Positions 43,001 to 52,636 of a stretch of DNA of 64,000 nucleotides are shown here, piece after piece. The stretch is taken from contig JBBQTB010000011.1 in assembly GCA_038213375.1 (NCBI GenBank), forward strand, positions 73,883-137,882, written 5' to 3'. Below the pieces are notes generated by a model. That model saw only the letters and a list, made by a program, of their open reading frames with translations, was not told where the DNA came from and did no database searches. The first letter of the stretch is position 1. The number at the start of each line of letters is the position of its first letter. The position numbers and the translations under genes are program-made. The DNA comes from JAAUTT01 sp038213375. Its GTDB lineage: Bacteria; Bacteroidota; Bacteroidia; Bacteroidales; JAAUTT01.

Positions 43001-43096
43001 AGCCGTCGGCTCAATGGTCAAAATGTATACCGCACTGGCTATTATTCCTATAATCCATCCGGCAATAACATTAATTTTTTTGAAGTTGTTTATCAT
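40031..43096 (-). CDS. DUF2723 GT-C-like membrane protein
   Basis: A 1021-aa protein typical of Bacteroidota. The N-terminal half has about a dozen membrane helices. It opens with a GT-C type start (AGWIIGIIASAVYILTIEPT, then ASFWDCGEFIATALKLEVGH and PPGAPLFMLLGRI), where the first loop has the Asp-Cys-Gly-Glu motif. The C-terminal half (about 600-1021) is soluble, with FTNGDNDTFPLWYAQEV and helical TPR-like repeats near the end. Family members are predicted lipid-linked sugar transferases, related to protein O-mannosyltransferases. Substrate is unknown. The deacetylase next door suggests a glycan-modifying pair. Confidence 0.9.
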   Translation of the reverse strand: MINNFKKINVIAGWIIGIIASAVYILTIEPTASFWDCGEFIATALKLEVGHPPGAPLFMLLGRIATLFAGSNVTAIPITINVYSALCSGFTILFLFWSITHLARKIVGNKTEYTLAEVISIIGSGVVGALAYTFSDSFWFSAVEGEVYASSSFYTAIVFWVILKWENEANEKYANRWIILIAYLMGLSIGVHLLNLLAIPAIVMIYYFKKYTVTRNGVIIALLSGIFILGVIMYGVIQGTFTVATWFELFFVNVLSFPFSSGFAIYLILLISAVIFGLWYTAKKGKVMWNTILLALAVILLGYSSYATILIRSYANTPLNENNPSNLFNLLSYLNREQYGDRPLLYGPYYNAPIKEVKEGSPVYIQDVKTGKYKEIYHRPEYVYDPAFCTIFPRMYSREHAKNYQEWANIKGTKIQSTNEQGEPTTLIKPTFVENLTFFFKYQIGYMYFRYFMWNFSGRQNDIQGHGGILKGNWITGINFIDEFRLGPQDKLPASLKDNQARNKYYMLPFILGLIGLMFHYQKNQKDFWVVSLLFFMTGIAILLYLNQKPMEPRERDYAYAGSFYAYAIWIGLGVMALIDMLKKRMNGVVAGILITIFTLGLVPGIMANQNWDDHDRSHRYTCRDFAYDYLNSCEPNAILFTNGDNDTFPLWYAQEVENIRTDVRVVNLSYLGADWYIEQMQRKVYESESLPLSMKKEKYQTGTRDVLYIVDRVNNYADLKDVMDFVASDSIITKTLPNYRERIEYLPAKKFSIKIDSSVVMANHVVAPKLAKLIVPEMKWELKKRTSIYKNDMMVLDMMAHNNWKRPMYFATTVPDENYLGLEKYFQLQGLAYKIVPIESTERNDLQNGSIDTEILYNNLINKFVWGGIANPKVYLDENNMRMLSNFRNNFARLAEALVKENKIDSAKVVLNKCLEVMPIDRIPLNYWALPLVEQFYNVKLIDKANTLVDKLLASTDEELKYYFRLRGKFAEGIDYEKRVNMQVLNELVRITDANGQTPLKDKINVVFQGYMRSFAPTQQ

Positions 43097-43255
43097 ATAA
43101 TGATTTGTTTTTTAATGTATGATGCAACCACAAATGAGTTTATTATCATTTTGTTATGTTTTCGGTTTTCAAAACTTATGGGTTTCATCGGAAAATTTAA
43201 ACGTGGTGATGCTTTTATTGGATTTTAAAAATTTATCAAAGAAAGGTAAAATTTG

Positions 43256-43286
43256 TTGATTTTAGAACGACCCTATTTTATTTTTG
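43256..43286 (+). promoter_or_regulatory. Bacteroidota-type promoter
   Basis: TTG (43256-43258), a 20-nt spacer and TATTTTTG (43279-43286) match the -33/-7 consensus. It would drive the plus-strand gene at 43351 with a leader of about 58 nt. Confidence 0.6.
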
Positions 43287-43350
43287 TAGAAGGGTTATTG
43301 AAATAGTTCTTATTTCCTTATGTTTGTATTGTCTTTTTTGTTAGAATGAT

Positions 43351-44466
43351 ATGCGCGTATTTTTCATTTTTCTGTTCCTTACAATTTTTTCTGTTTCTGT
43401 TAAATCTCAATTACCTATTGATTTTGCAGTTGAAAATTTTTTTTCGCCAGCTGATAGCCAGAAAATTTCGTTACATTTTACAAATCGAAGTTTCTTCAAG
43501 AACAACGAATATTTCAACACGTTATACGAAGGTGCAACATACCCGGGATTTCAGGTTGAACCTACGCTGGTATATAATCCGGGACCAACAACGCGAATTG
43601 AAGCTGGTGTCAGACTTTTAAAATATTTTGGACGGGATGGGATTTACCGGATTGAACCTGTATTTCGATTTCAATATCAACCTGTCCCTTATTTCCAGAC
43701 TATTCTTGGAACACTCTATGGTGGCAGTAATCATGGCCTGATAGAACCTTTGTACCGGTGGGAGAAAAACTATACCGATCCAACCGAGAATGGAGTTCAA
43801 TTCCTTTTTAAAACAAAGCAGGTCAAAGCAGATATCTGGCTCGACTGGGAAAAATTTATTCTACCCAATGACCCATTTCAGGAGGAGCTCACCTATGGTA
43901 CTACTTTTATTTGGAATCTGTTGCCAGATGATCGAAAATTCAACATTTCCATACCATTCCAAACTCTTATAAATCATCATGGAGGCCAAAGCCTTTCAGT
44001 GGATATTCCACTTCGGACTATTTTTGATTTTGCATCTGGTATCAAGACTTCGTTTTATCCAAAAAGCGGAAAAATTAGGGAACTGAATTTTGAATTCTGG
44101 TATATGGGCTATAAAGATATGTCGCCCCAAAAATTGCAAGCATTCCGGGAAGGGTATGCGATCTATCCCCGTGCTGAAATTTATGTGTCCAATTTTATCT
44201 TCCAAGCGGGGTATTTCCATGGAGATATGTTTATATCACCCAAAGGAGAAACGCTTTTTCATAGTGCATTAATTCCTTTTAACGACGAAAAACGACCCAT
44301 TCGCGATTTGGCTACTTTTAAACTGGCTTTCCGTAAACAAATTGATAAAGGAATAGCTTTATCCACTTATTTTGAAACCTATAAGGATCTCTCTATTAGC
44401 CAAACTGATTATTGTTATGGACTGCAATTGACAATAGACAAAACGTTTTTTATCAGGAAACTTTGA
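43351..44466 (+). CDS. secreted protein of unknown function, probable outer-membrane beta-barrel
   Basis: A 371-aa protein with a clear signal peptide (MRVFFIFLFLTIFSVSVKSQ, cleavage near residue 19). The mature part is rich in aromatic residues and alternating beta-type strands (TRIEAGVRLLKYF, YRIEPVFRFQYQP, DIWLDWEKFIL, IALSTYFETYKDLSI) and ends in a C-terminal strand TIDKTFFIRKL. That is the pattern of outer-membrane barrels in this phylum. I do not recognise a specific family. It is divergent from the DUF2723 gene and has its own promoter. Confidence 0.7.
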   Translation: MRVFFIFLFLTIFSVSVKSQLPIDFAVENFFSPADSQKISLHFTNRSFFKNNEYFNTLYEGATYPGFQVEPTLVYNPGPTTRIEAGVRLLKYFGRDGIYRIEPVFRFQYQPVPYFQTILGTLYGGSNHGLIEPLYRWEKNYTDPTENGVQFLFKTKQVKADIWLDWEKFILPNDPFQEELTYGTTFIWNLLPDDRKFNISIPFQTLINHHGGQSLSVDIPLRTIFDFASGIKTSFYPKSGKIRELNFEFWYMGYKDMSPQKLQAFREGYAIYPRAEIYVSNFIFQAGYFHGDMFISPKGETLFHSALIPFNDEKRPIRDLATFKLAFRKQIDKGIALSTYFETYKDLSISQTDYCYGLQLTIDKTFFIRKL

Positions 44467-44577
44467 TAGTTATTAATACAACTATTAGTTCTTTAAAATT
44501 AAAAGGTAGAATTCGACTCCAAGCCATACTTTCTTTCACTTGTTGATCTGAACTCTGGGAAATTATAGATTATATAA

Positions 44578-44709
44578 CAATGTCGTTGACTTAAGGTTTT
44601 ATCCTCCTAACCTTTCTTAAAAAGGAGGGCTAACTTGCGCAGTGCCAGACACAAGTTATGGCCCCTTTTTAAAGGGTTGAAGTTAATTTTGCTTAAGTCA
44701 ACGACATTG
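44578..44709. mobile_element. MITE-like element with perfect 18-bp terminal inverted repeats
   Basis: The 132-bp element begins CAATGTCGTTGACTTAAG and ends with its exact reverse complement. Inside, a second imperfect inverted repeat (AAAAAGGAGGGCTAACTTG near 44620 against CAAGTTATGGCCCCTTTTT near 44652) makes a nested hairpin. No coding capacity. It lies between the barrel gene and the end of the glycan-degrading operon, where it could also act as a terminator. No clear target duplication is visible. Confidence 0.6.
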
Positions 44710-44736
44710 ACTAACCAATAGTTGATTAATAGATTA

Positions 44737-46758
44737 TTATTCACTCACTAATGGGAATTCAGATATTCGTAATGTACTGCATCCATAAGGTATTAGAGTA
44801 ATTTCCTCAATTTCCTTTTCTGTTTGCTGTCCATATTGAATACTAAAAGGGATTGGTCCTGTTGATTGGTTATACAGTTCCCAGTTTTTCATTTTTTTAG
44901 CTTTGGCTCTTATTTCGACTGGTGCATTTTCGAGATTCCATGGAAAATTGGATTTGATTTCTTTTTTGGTGAAGATAAACATCTCGTCAACTTTTTCGGC
45001 AGAGACGTTCAATAAGCCATAATTCCAAGGAGTAGTAGGACGAACTTCGAAAAAAGACGAGCCATAATCTATGGAGTCTTGTGTATTTTTAACTTTTTCC
45101 CATTTCTCACCAATTTTCAAGGCATAAGTCAACGGACCCCTTTCAATGGCGGCAGAATTTTCGTACCAATGTGTAAGGAAAGTTTTCATAGGTAATACCA
45201 ACTCCACCTTATCTCCATTTTTCCATTCCCTGCGGACGATCAGAATTGAATCGCCTTTACATTTGCAGGTTTCTTTTCCATTGATTATGACTAAAGCTTT
45301 CTGACACCAGGCAGGTACCCGAAGATGAAACGGAAAATTTAACGATGTTTTATTAAATGAAACCGTAAATGTAATTTTATCATCGAAAGGATAGGTAGTG
45401 TTTTCTTCGATGGATACTTCGGTTCCATCAGCAACCTTTGCCTTCACATGACTTGGGGCATATACCAAGGCTGCAATACCTCCATCGGGAGTGGCATACC
45501 AAAGGTTTTGGGTGAACTTTGGCCAACCCTGGTGCATGTTCGAAGTACAACAAGGATAACCGGATAAAAGTCCAAAACAAACATCGGTACCATTGTGATC
45601 TACACTAAAGTTGCGTGGATGGCGCGAAATCATTACCTGATTGGGCTGCTGAAAATACTGACGTGCCATGTAATCGTCGGTAGTCTGGGTTGGCAAAGCA
45701 TTAAAGGCTATTTTCTCGAGATGGTCGGCATAGGTAACATCGCCGGTAATGGGAAGAATGCTTTCGAGCGTAAACATCATTTCAACAGCAGAACACAATT
45801 CTGATCCATTGGTTGGATAGTTGTTCCGGATGTTTTCGTCTCCACCATAGAGTCCCTGGGGCTGCCCCATGTATTTTTGGATGTCTGAAAATCCCTTCCT
45901 TATAGCCTCAGAATACTTTTTATCAGGATGTTGCTGATAATAAAGCAATGGTTCCTTCATTCCCTGGGCCAGGTTAACACAATGCATATTGCCTTGTGTG
46001 GAAATCATATCAGAATTCAGAAACATATTGGTAAAATCGAAGGTTTGTTTGTGAAGAATATCTGCCAAATCGAGTAGAAATTTATCACCTGTTAGGTTGT
46101 AAAGCCAATACACTTCAAGAAGGTTATCACCTCCACGGTATCGTGCCCAAAAGGTCCAATGGTCAAGCGGGTTCTTAGGTAATTCCTGAAGCTGGTAACG
46201 AAAATAATTGGTCATTAGTTTAATGACTCTTTGATCGCCGGTAGCAGAATAATATTGTTTCAATATTTTCAGAACCACCATTTTTGGCCACCAATCGCCG
46301 CAATTATCACGCTGAACACCTGGCTCATACGGGTAATCTTTGGAAGGTCCAAAATAACCATCAGGCCGTTGACTGTTTATAGCCCATTCTACCCATGGTT
46401 TTACTTTGGCTTTAAGTTCGGCATCATCCAAAATATACGCCAGCGGCAAAAGACCATCAATCCAGTATGGGCCACGTTCCCATTGGTCACCATCGCCGCC
46501 AAGCCAACCATTGCGTTTACCCATTACCAACGGATAAAGTTTGTCAAGATGACCCGATGCCCCATTTTTTTGGCGAACTAACATTTCCTTTAGCCAGCCA
46601 TCGGCTTTTATAGTTCCCAGTGGCAGTTCTATGTAAGGGTTTGTTACCAATGGCGCGCGATTTTTTACGTAATTAATGCTATTAGTATTTTTTTGTGCCC
46701 ATATCCATGTCGACCAGCAAATGGTCATCAGGAAAAGTAAGAATTTACAATGATTCAT
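44737..46758 (-). CDS. GH127-like (DUF1680) beta-L-arabinofuranosidase-type hydrolase, divergent
   Basis: A 673-aa secreted enzyme with a signal peptide (FLLFLMTICWSTWIWAQ). The (alpha/alpha)6 domain starts at about 45 (IELPLGTIKADGWLKEMLVR) and has YWIDGLLPLAYILDD and INSQRPDGYFGP. The zinc/catalytic residues of the family are kept: Glu320 and Cys322 in GSELCSAVEMM, Cys403 and Cys404 in YPCCTSN. A beta-sandwich follows (about 420-670). It differs in order and sequence from the other GH127 at 48879, so the linkage cut may differ. It is last in the operon. Confidence 0.88.
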   Translation of the reverse strand: MNHCKFLLFLMTICWSTWIWAQKNTNSINYVKNRAPLVTNPYIELPLGTIKADGWLKEMLVRQKNGASGHLDKLYPLVMGKRNGWLGGDGDQWERGPYWIDGLLPLAYILDDAELKAKVKPWVEWAINSQRPDGYFGPSKDYPYEPGVQRDNCGDWWPKMVVLKILKQYYSATGDQRVIKLMTNYFRYQLQELPKNPLDHWTFWARYRGGDNLLEVYWLYNLTGDKFLLDLADILHKQTFDFTNMFLNSDMISTQGNMHCVNLAQGMKEPLLYYQQHPDKKYSEAIRKGFSDIQKYMGQPQGLYGGDENIRNNYPTNGSELCSAVEMMFTLESILPITGDVTYADHLEKIAFNALPTQTTDDYMARQYFQQPNQVMISRHPRNFSVDHNGTDVCFGLLSGYPCCTSNMHQGWPKFTQNLWYATPDGGIAALVYAPSHVKAKVADGTEVSIEENTTYPFDDKITFTVSFNKTSLNFPFHLRVPAWCQKALVIINGKETCKCKGDSILIVRREWKNGDKVELVLPMKTFLTHWYENSAAIERGPLTYALKIGEKWEKVKNTQDSIDYGSSFFEVRPTTPWNYGLLNVSAEKVDEMFIFTKKEIKSNFPWNLENAPVEIRAKAKKMKNWELYNQSTGPIPFSIQYGQQTEKEIEEITLIPYGCSTLRISEFPLVSE

Positions 46759-46844
46759 AATTAATCTTTTAGGTTATTATTGTTTGTTCGTGATACATAG
46801 CGAAACTATAGTAATACGAATTGTTTTGATCAAAAAACTGCTAG

Positions 46845-48791
46845 TTAAGGAATATGTGTCAACGAATTAATTTTTTCAAGAAGCTCGAGGGTATTTTTGT
46901 TAGTTTTATCCAAAAACAATGCTTTTTCGGCATAATACTTGGATACATCTACATTCTGCATTTTAAAATTATTCAATGAAATTTGAATGAGCAAATCTAT
47001 ATTGGCAGAATCGGTTAATAATTTGGTTTTTAAAATAATCACCTCAGTAGTTAACGACTTGACAATAGAGTAATTGACTTTTGACGAATTGTTTTGAACT
47101 AGATAATTCAGATAACCCAAAGCCTTTGCCGGTTCATCCGTCTTTAAATAAAGGATAGCGATATCCTGAGCAGACTCCATTGAAGGAAGTAGTTTAAATG
47201 CATGTTGATAATAAACTTTAGCCTTTTCGTATCGATGCAGATTCATACAAAACTTACCTGCATAAGACATAAATGTAGCATCGTTTGAAAATTGCAAGGC
47301 AGTTGATTCAGCCACCTTTGTAGCATTGATATAATCATTTTTGCTCAAATAAAAATTCATCAGTTTGGGCATGGCTTCATTCCAACTTATCTTGTTGTTG
47401 AGTAAATCCATCGCCATTTTTTCTTCAAATGAAGTTAGTTTGCCTGCATCAAAGGTCTTTTTCTGGTTGAACGGCCAGGTTTCTTTTAAAATTGATATTT
47501 CAAAGGTGCCTTTTAGCGAATCGACTTTGGTGATAGGCATTTCACGAAGAAGCTTATCCAACGAAATTTCATCCTTCCAGGTTTGAGCAATTAAATGGTG
47601 TTGCTTGATGGATTGGTAGAAAGCCTCGGACATCAATCCATACCCAAAAATATTAGGATGGACATGCTCCAATAGTGTTTCATTGCCAAGAATGCCATGA
47701 GGAGAATGGTCTTCAAATATTTTTTTAGTATCTACCTGATATACTGCTGGATATTTATGAAACAAATTCTCAATTACCTGATTCATTGCTTCCGGTGCAC
47801 GAAAACGCAGCATATCGAAGTCTTTAGCTTTTATAAAAAGCTTTTTGGCCTTTTCGAAATTTTTATTTTCATATGCCTTTTCAGCTAAAGAGTATTGTAT
47901 TTCGGCCGAAGAAGAGCTGTCTGTTTTTGAACTAATAAATGGTTTCAAATTTTTTACATTACAAACCAGGGTACTGATAAAAACAGGTATTTTTTGTTTG
48001 GATAACACCTCGCATATTGCCTTCATGTTCGTGGCGAATTGTTGTATTCCACGATTATACAAATCCGAATTGAACGGAATTTCCTGCTTCGCGGCCATGC
48101 GCTTCATCAAGGTTTCACGAGTGTTTATCTGTTGGCCGATTAACGATTTTTTAATGCCGGAAAGGCCATTTCCAAAAAGCTGGACAAGTCTCAATGATCG
48201 TAAATGCAATGCGGTTTGGATAAGAAATCGGTTATTACCGAGTCGCGATGTTGACCCAACGCCTAAGGTTCCGTAATATTCATTTTGTCCGCAATAAATA
48301 AAAACCGCATCCGGCTCATATACCGCAAGCTCTTTGGCAAAGCCAAGTACCGTATATGAGTTTACTGCTGTTAACGACAAGTTAATTATTTCAAACTCTT
48401 TTTCAGGAAAGGTATGCATTAATCGATACAACAAAAATCGATGAAACGAGACATTGTACATATAAGGATACCCCAGCGTGGTCGACTCTCCCAATACAAA
48501 AATCCGAAATGTTTCGGGAGATTTGTGTTTTCTGAACGATTCGTATGCGCCAATAGTCGCATTCTCTTCGGTTGCAAAATAGCGTTTGGAGGCATATGGG
48601 TTCATTACCAAATACCCGTTATTTTTTTCGTCTTGTACAAATAAACGTAAATCGTGACCGTAACCAAAAAATCTCAACCCTACTTCAAAAAGAAATAAAA
48701 AAACAAAAGGCAATAGAATGGCTATTACCCAAAATACAACCGTTTTATTTCTTCCTAGGTTTGTTAAGGATCTATGCTTCGGAACTCCCAT
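46845..48791 (-). CDS. membrane-anchored SGNH/GDSL hydrolase with TPR-like repeats
   Basis: A 648-aa protein. One N-terminal membrane helix (about 18-36, VVFWVIAILLPFVFLFLF) anchors it. The SGNH domain has nucleophile Ser103 in VLGESTTLG, a later FIYCGQNEYYG block and the Asp/His end in EHVHPNIFGYGLM near 385. The C-terminal 220 residues contain TPR-like helical repeats (NATKVAESTALQFSNDATFM, YEKAKVYYQHAFKLLPSMES). It lies between the two GH127 genes, so it could remove acyl groups from the same glycan; this is inference. It starts 88 bp after the upstream GH127 stop. Confidence 0.82.
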   Translation of the reverse strand: MGVPKHRSLTNLGRNKTVVFWVIAILLPFVFLFLFEVGLRFFGYGHDLRLFVQDEKNNGYLVMNPYASKRYFATEENATIGAYESFRKHKSPETFRIFVLGESTTLGYPYMYNVSFHRFLLYRLMHTFPEKEFEIINLSLTAVNSYTVLGFAKELAVYEPDAVFIYCGQNEYYGTLGVGSTSRLGNNRFLIQTALHLRSLRLVQLFGNGLSGIKKSLIGQQINTRETLMKRMAAKQEIPFNSDLYNRGIQQFATNMKAICEVLSKQKIPVFISTLVCNVKNLKPFISSKTDSSSSAEIQYSLAEKAYENKNFEKAKKLFIKAKDFDMLRFRAPEAMNQVIENLFHKYPAVYQVDTKKIFEDHSPHGILGNETLLEHVHPNIFGYGLMSEAFYQSIKQHHLIAQTWKDEISLDKLLREMPITKVDSLKGTFEISILKETWPFNQKKTFDAGKLTSFEEKMAMDLLNNKISWNEAMPKLMNFYLSKNDYINATKVAESTALQFSNDATFMSYAGKFCMNLHRYEKAKVYYQHAFKLLPSMESAQDIAILYLKTDEPAKALGYLNYLVQNNSSKVNYSIVKSLTTEVIILKTKLLTDSANIDLLIQISLNNFKMQNVDVSKYYAEKALFLDKTNKNTLELLEKINSLTHIP

Positions 48792-48878
48792 TTACTTTCA
48801 ATCAAGTTTTGGTTTGGTGTGATCAAACTCAGTCAGGATTCGCAATCCTGGCTGAGTTATCAACTATTTCTGATTTCT

Positions 48879-50870
48879 TCATTTTAAATTCGGCTCAACA
48901 TCAGGTGAAATTTTGATATCCTGAATTTTTCGAGGCATCCAAACTTGCATTTGACCTTCTCCCCGATTTGCCCAGGCATAATAAGGAATTGCTGTAACAG
49001 TTCTTATTTCAGTCGAAACAGATTTTCCATCTTTGCCAAGGACCAAAACAGGTGCTTGTGCCTGAATACGAATTACTCCATTTAGCATGTCTGCCTGGAA
49101 GGATGATTTGAACTCAGTTTCATCAGGAATTACAATATTCATTACCTTGCCATTGTTATCCGCATGTTCAAAACAATAAACCAGAGGACCACGCTGCAAA
49201 GCCACGCGATAGCGATCCTGCTTTACCAGGTCATTTGCAATAACACGACGTATCGGCATGGGCAAACTCAGGGTCACTTTGTCGTCTTTTTTCCATTGAC
49301 GATCAATTAAAGCATATCCATTCAGAACTTTACACTTTTCTGCAATCCCGTTTACTGTTAATGAAAATGTGCTTACCACTGAATCAGAATAAGCATAGGT
49401 ATCTCCCGGAACAGGAATATTTTGAGCCCAACCCGGAATTCGAACATACAATCCAAATTTCATCTTTTTTTCAGGGGAAACAGTTATTTGGATCTCACCA
49501 TCCCATGGATATTTTGTTGTTTGAATTATTTTTACTTTCTTATTTTGAAGCGAAACCAAAGTGGAACTTCCAACAAACAGATTCACCCAAACGGCATCAT
49601 CTGTTTTGGCATAAATATAATCACCTACCGATTCCACAAGGCGGGCAATATTAGAAGGGCAACAAGCACAACCAAACCACTCACTTCTGGAATAATTTCC
49701 ATTTGAAGCCAACGGGTTGCCATAAAAAAAATGATCGCCTGAAAGAGAAAGTCCATCCAAAGCTCCATTGTAAAGACTTCGTTCCAAAACATCTATATAT
49801 TTTGCATCTCCGGTAAGTAAATTCATTCGTTGGTTCCACAGAACCATCCCTACCGAAGCACAGGTTTCGCAATAAGCATTTTCGTTCGGCAAGTCGTAAT
49901 CTACGGTAAACCCTTCATTACTTCCTGAAGAACCAATTCCTCCAGTAATATACATATTTCGGTAAACTACGTCTTCCCATACAGATTTCATCGCATTCAT
50001 ATATCCGTTGTCGTTATTCGCAGCGCCAACATCAGCGGAGCCGGTATAAAGGTACATGGCTCTCACGGCATGCCCAGTTATATCTTTCTGTTCTTTTACG
50101 GAAAGTTTATCCTGGCAATATTCGGGAGTTTTCCATTGGTCCCAGATGACCCCTTTCCCATAACCATGCCCCCGTTGTTGTAAATACCAATCGGCAAGGG
50201 TAAGGTATTTTTTATTGTTTGTGGTTTTATAGAGTTTTACAAGAGCGAGTTCTATCTCTTCGTGACCTGAAACCCAGGGTCTGTTTTTTTGGCGGAAGGT
50301 ACTGTCGATATTATCGGCAACCCGAATGGCTACATCGAGAAGTTTACGTTTGCCAGTTGTATTGAAATACGCTACAGCTGCTTCAATGAGGTGACCGGCC
50401 AGGTAATCCTCATGTTTTTCCATATCGGTCCAACGTTTATCAATACCCGAAAGCGTATAATAGGTATTCAAATACCCATCAGGAAGTTGAGCTGCAGCAA
50501 TTTTATCAATCCACTCGTCGGCTTTCTTTTCCAAAGCCTTATCGGGATTATTTTTCAATGAATAAGCAATGGCTTCTAATGCTTTATACACATCAGAATC
50601 GTCAAAATAAATACCCTCGTGTTTTTCACCTTTTTGGGCGGCAACTTTTTCGAAATTTCGGATCCGAGGTGTTTTCACTTCTGTTTGCAGGATACATACT
50701 GGTATGGTTACCGTACTTACCTTATTGATCACTGGTTTCCAAAAATTATCCTGAACTTCGACCATCGAAAAACTTACAGGCTGCATTTTTTGTGAAGCAT
50801 TTTGTGCCTCCAGGTTTTGTGAATTCAAAATTTTTGAAAGAAACAAAACAGCTAGAACCGTTTTTTTCAT
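48879..50870 (-). CDS. GH127 beta-L-arabinofuranosidase
   Basis: A 663-aa secreted enzyme with a signal peptide (start MKKTVLAVLFLSKILNSQ). It follows the classic GH127 order: DVYKALEAIAYSL, AAQLPDGYLNTYYTL, HEDYLAGHLIEAAVAYF, the signature GGIGSSGSNEGFTVDYDLPN near 310-329, then Glu335 and Cys337 in YCETCASVG and Cys401, Cys403 and Cys404 in GCACCPSN. In the family, Glu and three Cys bind zinc, and one of the Cys is the nucleophile. It releases terminal beta-L-arabinofuranose. It follows susD with 135 bp between and belongs to that operon. Confidence 0.93.
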   Translation of the reverse strand: MKKTVLAVLFLSKILNSQNLEAQNASQKMQPVSFSMVEVQDNFWKPVINKVSTVTIPVCILQTEVKTPRIRNFEKVAAQKGEKHEGIYFDDSDVYKALEAIAYSLKNNPDKALEKKADEWIDKIAAAQLPDGYLNTYYTLSGIDKRWTDMEKHEDYLAGHLIEAAVAYFNTTGKRKLLDVAIRVADNIDSTFRQKNRPWVSGHEEIELALVKLYKTTNNKKYLTLADWYLQQRGHGYGKGVIWDQWKTPEYCQDKLSVKEQKDITGHAVRAMYLYTGSADVGAANNDNGYMNAMKSVWEDVVYRNMYITGGIGSSGSNEGFTVDYDLPNENAYCETCASVGMVLWNQRMNLLTGDAKYIDVLERSLYNGALDGLSLSGDHFFYGNPLASNGNYSRSEWFGCACCPSNIARLVESVGDYIYAKTDDAVWVNLFVGSSTLVSLQNKKVKIIQTTKYPWDGEIQITVSPEKKMKFGLYVRIPGWAQNIPVPGDTYAYSDSVVSTFSLTVNGIAEKCKVLNGYALIDRQWKKDDKVTLSLPMPIRRVIANDLVKQDRYRVALQRGPLVYCFEHADNNGKVMNIVIPDETEFKSSFQADMLNGVIRIQAQAPVLVLGKDGKSVSTEIRTVTAIPYYAWANRGEGQMQVWMPRKIQDIKISPDVEPNLK

Positions 50871-51004
50871 TTTTTGCGTTTTAGAATTGAGTCAATAAAC
50901 AAAATTATTTACAAAGATTTGAAGTAAAAAAAGCTGTTTCAACTAATTTAGTTGAAACAGCCATACTACTAACTAACAACTATTATGAATAATATTATCA
51001 TGCC

Positions 51005-52615
51005 TTATTGCACATAAGCTGGATTTTGCTCCAATTTTGTATTTGCATTAATAGCTGGTTGAGGGATTGGGAATACTGTACGGTAATCTCCTTGTGGTTT
51101 ATGCGAAAGCCAGCTTTTGGTTGTAAACACACCAAAGCGGATATTATCTATACGACGATGGGCTTCCCAGGCAAATTCCCATCCTAACTCGTCGAGAAAA
51201 CCGCCATATTGAATCACGGAAGTGTTTCCAGGATTTGTAATGGCATAATTTTCAACGAATCCATAGTTGTATTTTGATGGCCCCATTAATTGAGCACCAG
51301 TAACTGCAGCTAAAGATTGATTACCTTTAAATGCTCGTTTACGAACATCGCTAACAATTAAAGCAGCAGCATCAGCTTTACCAGTTCTTAAAAAACATTC
51401 CGCTTTCATCAGTAAAATATGAGCATATCGAAAAAAAGGAAAATCGTTATCCAAATTTGATTGGGCCTTTTCCTTAACTTGGAACTTGTTCATTCGGGCT
51501 CCTTCCAATTCCCCAATATACAATCCATCAGGACAAGAGTTTTTTAGAATAAAAGGAGTTTTGTTGTCACTGGCTGTAATAATACTTCCATCGAGTGCGT
51601 ATTGTTGGCCTAGTAGCCAGGTATCAGCCAATCGTTCGTCGTTTGCATCGTAGGTATTAACAAATTGTGGAACTCCCACAACCCCACCAAATCCCCACGG
51701 TGTAGCCTGCATGTTCGATTTAGCGCTAAACTTGCCATTCCATGACCACATTTCGACATAAAATCCATTCCCAACCTTTTCATCAAAAGGTACTGCAAAA
51801 ACAATTTCTTTTGAATTTTCATTATTGGATTTAAAAATTTCCTTATAATTATCTTCAAGGCCGTATTTGCCGCTTCCGATAATATCTTCACATTGGGCCA
51901 AGCAATCAGTCCATTTGGGTTCGTTAATGTATACCTGAGCATTTAAGTAAATTTCGGCCAACAATGATTTTGCCGCCCATTTATTGAATCTGCCATACAT
52001 CGAAGGATCACTAGCTTCGCTGAGGTCAGGCAAAGATTGGGTAATCTCATTCACCACAAAATTATAAATGTCCTTGCGTGGAGTCTTAGGAAGTAAATCT
52101 CCCGGTACAGAAGTTGTATCCAAAGGCACATCACCAAAATTATCAAGTAAAAGCCAATAATAAAGTGCACGAGCAACCCTCATTTCACCAATAAGTGAAG
52201 CTTTGGTTACCCCTGCAGGTGAGGGAACCTGTCCACCACGAATTTGCCCAATAACCCGGTTAGCACTCAGTACTCCCGAATAAAAATTATTCCAGCCACT
52301 AGCCAATTGAGGGGTTTCGGAATTCCAGGTGTGAAGGTGCATTTTTTTATAAATACCACCATCGTCCCACCCGGAGGCATTCGCCGGATGACACATTTCG
52401 TCAGAAGTAGTTTCCTGAATGTTATACCAATCCCAATGGCCAAAATTATTTCTCAATTTGGCATATACTACTCCCATTGCACTGATTGGATCTGCAAATT
52501 TATACGTTTTTGCAGGTACATCGGTGTATGTAATTTCCGTTAAATCATTATTACATCCCGATATCATCATTACGATTAGGGAAATAAAAAAGGATATTTT
52601 TATTATTGTTTTCAT
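51005..52615 (-). CDS. SusD/RagB-family glycan-binding lipoprotein
   Basis: A 536-aa outer-membrane lipoprotein with lipobox at MMISGCNND (Cys at about residue 21). TPR-like helices of the SusD fold are visible (NFYSGVLSANRVIGQIRGGQ; ARALYYWLLLDNFGDVPLDT; RFNKWAAKSLLAEIYLNAQV). The C-terminal part has FRYAHILLMKAECFLRTGKA and ELGWEFAWEAHRRIDNIRFG, then VFPIPQPAINANTKLEQNP. It binds glycan at the cell surface and hands it to SusC, whose gene ends 21 bp upstream. The tandem SusC-SusD pair defines the locus. Confidence 0.96.
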   Translation of the reverse strand: MKTIIKISFFISLIVMMISGCNNDLTEITYTDVPAKTYKFADPISAMGVVYAKLRNNFGHWDWYNIQETTSDEMCHPANASGWDDGGIYKKMHLHTWNSETPQLASGWNNFYSGVLSANRVIGQIRGGQVPSPAGVTKASLIGEMRVARALYYWLLLDNFGDVPLDTTSVPGDLLPKTPRKDIYNFVVNEITQSLPDLSEASDPSMYGRFNKWAAKSLLAEIYLNAQVYINEPKWTDCLAQCEDIIGSGKYGLEDNYKEIFKSNNENSKEIVFAVPFDEKVGNGFYVEMWSWNGKFSAKSNMQATPWGFGGVVGVPQFVNTYDANDERLADTWLLGQQYALDGSIITASDNKTPFILKNSCPDGLYIGELEGARMNKFQVKEKAQSNLDNDFPFFRYAHILLMKAECFLRTGKADAAALIVSDVRKRAFKGNQSLAAVTGAQLMGPSKYNYGFVENYAITNPGNTSVIQYGGFLDELGWEFAWEAHRRIDNIRFGVFTTKSWLSHKPQGDYRTVFPIPQPAINANTKLEQNPAYVQ

Positions 52616-52636
52616 AAGTATTCTCTTTTAAATTAA

